10,739 bases of DNA from the NCBI GenBank assembly GCA_024280195.1, contig JAJRQP010000039.1, positions 1 to 10,739 of the forward strand. The letters are read 5' to 3'. The notes beneath the pieces are model-generated. The model saw only the letters and a list, made by a program, of their open reading frames with translations, searched no databases and was not told the origin of the DNA. Below are positions 5,503 to 10,739 of this stretch, piece by piece (the first letter of the stretch is position 1; the number at the start of each line of letters is the position of its first letter). The position numbers were made by a program, and so were the translations under genes. Origin of the DNA: Bacteroidota bacterium (lineage in GTDB: Bacteria > Bacteroidota > Bacteroidia > Flavobacteriales_D > Crocinitomicaceae).

Positions 5503-8232
5503 ATGAAATCAATTCTCTTCCTTATAACTTTAACTACTTCATTGTTCTCTTTTTCTCAAACTGCAACAGTAAGTGGTAAAGTGATCGATAATACTGCTAA
5601 GCAACCAGTTGTTGGAGCAAAGATTATCTTATCTGCTAAGTACAGGGCAATCTCAGACCTTGATGGTAACTATGTAATTAAAAATGTCCCATTTGGTGAA
5701 TACAACATGCTAATCACAATGATATCTTTTGATTCAGTTAAGGTGAAGTTAAATATTGATCAAGCAGACTTTGTTTATGAAGTATTATTAGGTGGTAGTC
5801 AAGAAATAGAAGAGATGAGTGTAATTGGAAACTTAGCTCAAGATAGAAAAACACCAGTTGCTGTTAGTACAATAGGTAAGAAAGAAATTACAGAAGAATT
5901 GGGTTCTCAAGATTTACCAATGATTTTAAATTCAAAACCAGGTGTTCACGCAACACAACAAGGTGGTGGAGATGGAGATGCTCGAATAACTATTCGTGGA
6001 TTTAGCCAGCGAAATGTTGGAGTCATGATAGATGGAGTTCCTGTAAATGACATGGAGAATGGTTGGGTTTATTGGTCAAATTGGTTTGGATTAGATGCGA
6101 TTACATCTCAAGTACAATTACAAAGAGGATTAGGAGCAACAAAATTAGCGCTTCCATCAGTTGGTGGTACAATGAATATTCTGACACAAAAGACAGGTGG
6201 GAAAAGAGAGATCAAAGTTCGACAAGAATATGGGACAGGAACTTTTTTAAGAACGTCTTTATCTTATAAATCTGGAACCTTGAAAAAGGGATGGGGAATT
6301 TTATTCGCAGGGTCCTATAAACAAGGAAAAGGTTGGGTAGATGGTTTAAACACTCAAGGAGCATTTTATTATTTAAAAGTACAAAAAAAATTAGGGAATC
6401 ACGTTTTATCATTAAGCGGATTTGGTGCGCCACAAAAGCACGGACAAAGATCATATAATCAACAAATAGAATATTGGGATGCTGATTACGCAAGAAAAAA
6501 TGGCGTAACAGATTTTGATACTACAAATATGAATTATGGTCGAAGACACAATCAGCATTGGGGCTATTATACAGATAGTGCAACTGGTAAGAAAACCTTA
6601 ATGAATGAACGATTGAATCAGTTTCATAAGCCGCAAATTACATTGAAAGACTTTTGGAGGGTAAATAAAAAGCTTTCCTGGTCCAATATTGCATACATTT
6701 CTATTGGTAGAGGTGGAGGACAAAGATACTATGGTTCTTCTTCTACTATCGTTCGTGATTCTGCAGGTCAAATTAACTGGAATCAAATAGAATATAATAA
6801 TCAATGGAAAACTTTGTTTGGAAGTGTTTATTCAACAGCTGATGCAGCATATGACCCTACATTATTGAAGTCTACTCAAATATTAAGTGCATCTGTAAAT
6901 AATCACATGTGGATTGGAGCTCTTTCACAATTCGATTATAAAGCAAACGATAAGTGGAAAATTGCTGGAGGTTTGGATTATAGATGGTACAAAGGGACTC
7001 ATTTTGTGGAAATTAAAAGTTTATTAGGTGGAGACTATTTTATTAGTGCGACAGACAATAGCTCAGAAACACCAATGAAGGTTGTTGGAGATAAAATATC
7101 TGATGCTTCTAAACCATATCAAAATCATCGTGATGGTTTCGTTCAATGGGCAGGCGCTTTTGGACAAGCTGAATATTCTTATGGAAGATGGACTGGATTT
7201 ATCAACCTTTCTGGTGTAGCTAATGGTTATAAGGGAGTTGATTACTTTAAGAAAAAAACATTGCAAGTTGGTGATTCACTCGTGGAAATAGGTTACAATG
7301 ACACCGTAAATTATAATGGACAAGTTATCACACGTGATACGGAAGGTCTTGAATACGATAATACAGGATGGATTTGGAAAATGGGGGGTACAGCAAAAGC
7401 TGGTGTAAACTTTAACGTTACAGAGAAATCAAATGTGTTTGTTAATATTGGTTATTTAAGTAGAACTCCTCAATACAGTAATGTTGTCGATAATAATACG
7501 AATGAGTTCTATGTTGAAATTCAAAATGAAAACATTTATGCCTTTGAAGCTGGTTATGGTTTTAGAAGTAAAAAAGTGAGTGCAAACTTAAATGGCTATT
7601 ATACTATATGGAAAAATAAACCTTTCCCTTTTGGCGTGTTAGTCCCAGATCCTAATGATCCAACGGAGTTTGTTCGTGCAAATGTAAACGGAATGGATGC
7701 ATTACACATGGGGGCTGAACTAGATGTCTCATATAAAGTACTAAAAAACCTTACATTAGAAGGAATGGCTAGTATTGGAGATTGGACTTGGCAATCAAGT
7801 GAAACAATTGATGTTGTTGGAACTAAATTTACTTTTGACGCAAAAGGAGTACATGTTGGTGATGCAGCTCAATCTACTTATGCAGGTGCTATTAGGTATT
7901 CTCCAATAAAAAGAGGTTACATCAAGCTTAAGTATACATTCTTCGATCGTTACTACAGTAATTTCAATCCATTTAACTTAACAGGTGCTGATGGAGGTAG
8001 AGAATCATGGATAATTCCTTCTTATGGATTGATGAGTATTCATGCTGGTTATAGATTCAAATTTGAAAAAACAAGTTTAAGCCTTAGAGGTAATGTATTT
8101 AACGTCTTGAATTCATTTTATATTTCTGATGCTACAAATAATAGAAATGGAACTGGTTTTGACGCGAACTCTGCTGGAGTTTTTATGGGGCAGGGTCTTA
8201 GGTTCAATGTTTCTGTCGGATTCCAATTTTAA
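5503..8232 (+). CDS. TonB-dependent outer-membrane receptor with carboxypeptidase-regulatory N-terminal domain
   Basis: A 909-residue outer-membrane transporter that would use TonB-ExbBD energy to import a ligand into the periplasm. Residues 1-19 are a signal peptide (SLFSFSQ|T). Residues about 21-95 are a CarboxypepD_reg-like beta-sandwich (VSGKVIDN...PVVGAKIIL...SDLDGNYVIKNVPFGEY). A TonB-box-like stretch EEMSVIGN falls at about 103-110. Residues about 116-229 are the plug, with ITIRGFSQRNVGVMIDGVPV and QLQRGLGATK...SVGGTMNILTQ. The rest is a 22-strand-type barrel ending in Phe (NVSVGFQF), the usual BAM signal. No SusD partner gene is present, so this is not a SusCD glycan pair. The ligand cannot be read from the sequence; the nuclease 25 bases downstream and the 5'-nucleotidase-like gene after it suggest DNA fragments, nucleotides or a related phosphate compound. 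The start follows the terminator hairpin closely, and no clear Shine-Dalgarno sequence precedes it. Confidence 0.93.
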   Translation: MKSILFLITLTTSLFSFSQTATVSGKVIDNTAKQPVVGAKIILSAKYRAISDLDGNYVIKNVPFGEYNMLITMISFDSVKVKLNIDQADFVYEVLLGGSQEIEEMSVIGNLAQDRKTPVAVSTIGKKEITEELGSQDLPMILNSKPGVHATQQGGGDGDARITIRGFSQRNVGVMIDGVPVNDMENGWVYWSNWFGLDAITSQVQLQRGLGATKLALPSVGGTMNILTQKTGGKREIKVRQEYGTGTFLRTSLSYKSGTLKKGWGILFAGSYKQGKGWVDGLNTQGAFYYLKVQKKLGNHVLSLSGFGAPQKHGQRSYNQQIEYWDADYARKNGVTDFDTTNMNYGRRHNQHWGYYTDSATGKKTLMNERLNQFHKPQITLKDFWRVNKKLSWSNIAYISIGRGGGQRYYGSSSTIVRDSAGQINWNQIEYNNQWKTLFGSVYSTADAAYDPTLLKSTQILSASVNNHMWIGALSQFDYKANDKWKIAGGLDYRWYKGTHFVEIKSLLGGDYFISATDNSSETPMKVVGDKISDASKPYQNHRDGFVQWAGAFGQAEYSYGRWTGFINLSGVANGYKGVDYFKKKTLQVGDSLVEIGYNDTVNYNGQVITRDTEGLEYDNTGWIWKMGGTAKAGVNFNVTEKSNVFVNIGYLSRTPQYSNVVDNNTNEFYVEIQNENIYAFEAGYGFRSKKVSANLNGYYTIWKNKPFPFGVLVPDPNDPTEFVRANVNGMDALHMGAELDVSYKVLKNLTLEGMASIGDWTWQSSETIDVVGTKFTFDAKGVHVGDAAQSTYAGAIRYSPIKRGYIKLKYTFFDRYYSNFNPFNLTGADGGRESWIIPSYGLMSIHAGYRFKFEKTSLSLRGNVFNVLNSFYISDATNNRNGTGFDANSAGVFMGQGLRFNVSVGFQF

Positions 8233-8257
8233 TAATAAATCAACTAAACTTTAAAAT

Positions 8258-10531
8258 ATGAAAAAAATAATTTTAATCGTTTCAGCAGTTGCTTTTGCGC
8301 TAGGCTTAAATGCTCAAACGGATATAGCAAATGCTCGAACTTTTGGCTTAGGTCAAACGGTAACAGTAACAGGTGTTGTTACAAATGGAAGTGAATTTGG
8401 ACAAATTAGATACATGCAAGATAACACTGCGGGTATTGCTGGATACGGCGGGCCGGTAACTGGAGCTGTAAGAGGAGATTCTGTTACAATTACAGGGCCT
8501 TTAATTGAGTTCGCAGGTCTTTTGGAGGTTTCGACGGTTGCCAGCATGGTTAATCACGGTCAAGCTGTAGTTCAACCAGTACCATTGCAAGTGCCTATTC
8601 CAACTGTTGGAGAACTTTTAGAGTCTCAATTAGTAGAGATTCAAAATGTTACTTTTACTGCTGGAGGTGTATTTCCTAGTAATGGGAATGTTCAAGTAAC
8701 TGATGGTACAAATCTATTGGATGTGAGAATTAACTCTGGCACGAACCTCGTAGGGACAGCTATTCCATCAGGACCAGTTACAATCACAGCACTTGTTGGT
8801 CAGTACAATACAGATTACCAAGTACTCCCCAGAGATTTGAATGATATTGTACCTTATGTAGCACCAGCATTTGAAATAAATGTACTAGTTGAAGGTGCGA
8901 CTGTGTTGCACAATGGGAATTATTTTGTTGGAAATACAGCTGTAACAAATGTTGTTATTGAGAATTTAGGTTCTACCGATTTAATTATTTCAGGAAGTAT
9001 GTTTACAGGTGTAAATGCAGTAGATTTTTCTTCCAATATTGCGGCTACAACAATTGCAGGAGGATCAACTCAAGCTTTTACAGTGAATTATACTGCATCA
9101 GGAATCGGCTCTCATTTTGCTGCAATCGAAATTGGATCAAATGATACAGATGAAAATCCATACATAATCAATTTTGAAGGAGCGGGAACTGATAACCTTT
9201 CTTCAGAACCAACTGCAAATGCTACAGCTTTAACTTTCCCTGTATTAGAAGCGTATACATTAGGAGGTCAATACACGGCAGGAACAGGAGCAACAAAATA
9301 CGTTGTTCTTTGGAAGAATGGAAGTGCAATTACAGGAGTTCCTGTAGATGGAGCATCTTATATGAGAGGTGATGTTATTGGTGATGCGACTGTTGCGTAT
9401 ATTGGTGCAGGAACTTCATTTACTCCAAGAGGAATTATTGCAAATCAAGATTATTATTTCGCTGTTTATGCTTTTAATGGACAAGGTGGTTTTGAGAATT
9501 ATTTAACAACAACTCCTGCAACTGCTAATACAACAAGTTTAGGTGCTAATATTGCTTCTTATTATGGTGCTATTAATTCTCAATCAGCTTCATTGATTAC
9601 TGATCTATCAACTCTTGTGAATCCTCATACCTTTATTTCTTATTTCCTATACAAGCAAACAATGATGTCGGATTTCGAAATTAGAGATACAATTAATGGT
9701 CAATCAGTTGTAACATGTGCTTATTCTGGAGAAAACATTGTATTTAATGACCCTTTTGATTGGTCAGCATTAGGTTACAGTAGAGAGCATACGCTTCCTC
9801 ATACTTGGATGCACACTTTTCCAGCGGATAATCCAGAAAAGCCTGAATATACGGATCAGCATAATTTGTATCCAACAAATTTAGCAGAAGCAAATCAACC
9901 AAGAAGTAATCATCCTCTTGGAGTTGTTACTGGAGCAATTTCTCAATCTTATTTAGAAGGAAAGCGTGGATTAGATGCTAACGGTATGACTGTCTATGAA
10001 CCACGAGATGCACAAAAAGGAAATGCCGCAAGAGCAATTATGTATATGGTTGTTACCTATGGTTTTAATTTGAATGGTGATCCAGATGCAATAGACCAAG
10101 ATCAAGATCTATTAAAAACATGGCATTATGCAGATTTACCAGATGATTACGAAATAGCAAGACATGAGTATATTTTTAATTTGCAAGGAAATAGAAATCC
10201 TTTCATCGATTCTGTAGAATTTGCTTGTCACATCGATTTTGACAACTTATTATACCTTGGACCAGATTGTTCTGTTCTGAATACTGTTGAGTTATCAGAG
10301 AATTCAGTATCAGTATATCCGATTCCTGCAACTAGTTATATAACGATTAGTGCAGATGAGCAGATTACTTCTATTAAAATGATTGATATGCAAGGAAGAA
10401 CAGTTTTGACAGACGCAAACGTTTCTTTATCAAAATTGAATCTAGATGTTTCATCCGTTCAATCAGGAAGTTATATAATTCGAGTTACTACTGTTAAAGG
10501 CTCAATTCAAAGAAAAGTGATCATTGAATAA
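8258..10531 (+). CDS. T9SS-secreted multidomain endonuclease I-family nuclease
   Basis: A 757-residue secreted nuclease. The signal peptide is residues 1-19 (GLNA|QTD). About 25-200 are one or two OB-fold-like beta domains of the type found beside extracellular nucleases (TVTVTGVVTNG...RYMQDNTAGI). About 203-311 are a choice-of-anchor D/ASH-like domain (VVIENLGSTDLIISG...FTVNYTA). About 315-428 are fibronectin-III-like. About 430-660 are the endonuclease I (PF04231-type) catalytic domain. Its key motifs are YSREHTLPHTW (Glu510/His511, matching the catalytic Glu-His of Vibrio vulnificus Vvn), TDQHNLYPT, EANQPRSN (Asn546 as likely metal ligand), YEPRDAQKGNAAR and QGNRNPFID. About 678-757 are a T9SS type A sorting domain (SVYPIPA, MIDMQGR, SGSYIIRV). 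E. coli EndA-type enzymes cut DNA nonspecifically (some also RNA). The gene lies 25 bases after the receptor, so they are probably cotranscribed, and its stop codon overlaps the next start. Confidence 0.93.
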   Translation: MKKIILIVSAVAFALGLNAQTDIANARTFGLGQTVTVTGVVTNGSEFGQIRYMQDNTAGIAGYGGPVTGAVRGDSVTITGPLIEFAGLLEVSTVASMVNHGQAVVQPVPLQVPIPTVGELLESQLVEIQNVTFTAGGVFPSNGNVQVTDGTNLLDVRINSGTNLVGTAIPSGPVTITALVGQYNTDYQVLPRDLNDIVPYVAPAFEINVLVEGATVLHNGNYFVGNTAVTNVVIENLGSTDLIISGSMFTGVNAVDFSSNIAATTIAGGSTQAFTVNYTASGIGSHFAAIEIGSNDTDENPYIINFEGAGTDNLSSEPTANATALTFPVLEAYTLGGQYTAGTGATKYVVLWKNGSAITGVPVDGASYMRGDVIGDATVAYIGAGTSFTPRGIIANQDYYFAVYAFNGQGGFENYLTTTPATANTTSLGANIASYYGAINSQSASLITDLSTLVNPHTFISYFLYKQTMMSDFEIRDTINGQSVVTCAYSGENIVFNDPFDWSALGYSREHTLPHTWMHTFPADNPEKPEYTDQHNLYPTNLAEANQPRSNHPLGVVTGAISQSYLEGKRGLDANGMTVYEPRDAQKGNAARAIMYMVVTYGFNLNGDPDAIDQDQDLLKTWHYADLPDDYEIARHEYIFNLQGNRNPFIDSVEFACHIDFDNLLYLGPDCSVLNTVELSENSVSVYPIPATSYITISADEQITSIKMIDMQGRTVLTDANVSLSKLNLDVSSVQSGSYIIRVTTVKGSIQRKVIIE

Positions 10532-10739
10532 TGTTAAAATTTAGTATCATAATTTTATGTGGAGCAGGTCTTTTGGCCTGCTCTTCTGTTAATACCCTTT
10601 CGGTAAAGAATGAGCAAGTTTCCATAACGAAAGAATACGCAAAAGAAAATAGGATTGACAGTATCGTTTCTCCCTACAGAACAGAATTAAATAAAGAAAT
10701 GTTGGAGGTTATTGCTCATGCTCCAAAAAATTTCGAAAG
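10531..10739 (+). CDS. Lipoprotein resembling the 5'-nucleotidase C-terminal domain (3' truncated)
   Basis: The ATG shares its A with the last base of the nuclease stop codon (TAATG), indicating translational coupling. The frame stays open to the window end, giving 69 codons. Residues 1-17 are a lipoprotein signal with lipobox LLAC (Cys17 acylated). Residues 42-61, IDSIVSPYR followed by ELNKEMLEVI, match the opening of the UshA-type 5'-nucleotidase C-terminal (substrate-recognition) domain, which in this family begins with an I-x-PY-x-x-x-L-x-x-x-M-x-x-VI pattern. In many Bacteroidota this domain is a separate lipoprotein gene followed by a separate metallophosphatase gene, together making a split 5'-nucleotidase. 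Residues after Cys17 (SSVNT) lack the acidic or charged surface-export signal known from Bacteroidota lipoproteins, so it probably faces the periplasm. The family call rests on a short stretch and is moderately sure; the lipoprotein call is firm. Confidence 0.72.
   Translation, partial: MLKFSIIILCGAGLLACSSVNTLSVKNEQVSITKEYAKENRIDSIVSPYRTELNKEMLEVIAHAPKNFE

Noticed and set aside
6063..7266. Several 60-95-codon ORFs on both strands within the receptor gene
   Set aside because: All lie inside a continuous, fully conserved TonB-receptor reading frame and have low-complexity or shadow-like composition.
8353..8547. 64-codon minus-strand ORF inside the nuclease gene
   Set aside because: Thr/Val/Pro-rich shadow of the beta-rich OB-like domain on the plus strand.
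5503..10531. SusCD-type polysaccharide utilization locus
   Set aside because: The receptor has the SusC-like N-terminal domain, but there is no SusD lipoprotein, glycoside hydrolase or lyase in the window.
1..10739. CRISPR array, tRNA, rRNA, insertion sequence or phage attachment site
   Set aside because: No regularly spaced repeats, cloverleaf sequences, transposase frames or terminal inverted repeats were seen.

Overview
The window looks like chromosome from an aerobic, gliding-type Bacteroidota, most likely order Flavobacteriales. The supporting signs are AT-rich DNA, two proteins with type IX secretion (T9SS) type A C-terminal sorting domains, a TonB-dependent receptor with the Bacteroidota-type carboxypeptidase-regulatory N-terminal domain, a TAnnTTTG-type -7 promoter element, and little Shine-Dalgarno sequence before the genes. 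Genus cannot be fixed from the sequence.

Left part (1-4129), housekeeping. The 3' end of a THUMP/RlmL-type 23S rRNA methyltransferase runs rightward into a bidirectional intrinsic terminator. This terminator is shared with convergent citrate synthase (gltA, minus strand). Upstream of gltA on the same strand lies a secreted dipeptidyl-peptidase IV of the S9 family with an intact catalytic triad.

Middle (4130-4448). A 319-base divergent intergenic region holds a good Bacteroidota -7 element (TATATTTG) facing right. An 11-base-period TTAATA direct repeat lies where the -33 element would be, and an unexplained leader of about 200 nt follows.

Right part (4449-10739), the accessory locus of interest. 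The order is a T9SS-secreted lamin-tail-domain protein, a strong intrinsic terminator, a SusD-less TonB-dependent receptor, a large T9SS-secreted endonuclease I-family nuclease, and then the start of a lipoprotein that matches the C-terminal domain of UshA-type 5'-nucleotidases. The lipoprotein overlaps the nuclease stop codon by one base and is truncated by the window edge. Read together, this looks like a pathway for using extracellular DNA. The surface nuclease would cut DNA, the receptor would carry fragments or nucleotides across the outer membrane, and the periplasmic 5'-nucleotidase would release phosphate and nucleosides. The individual family calls are well supported; the pathway, its substrate and any phosphate control are inference.
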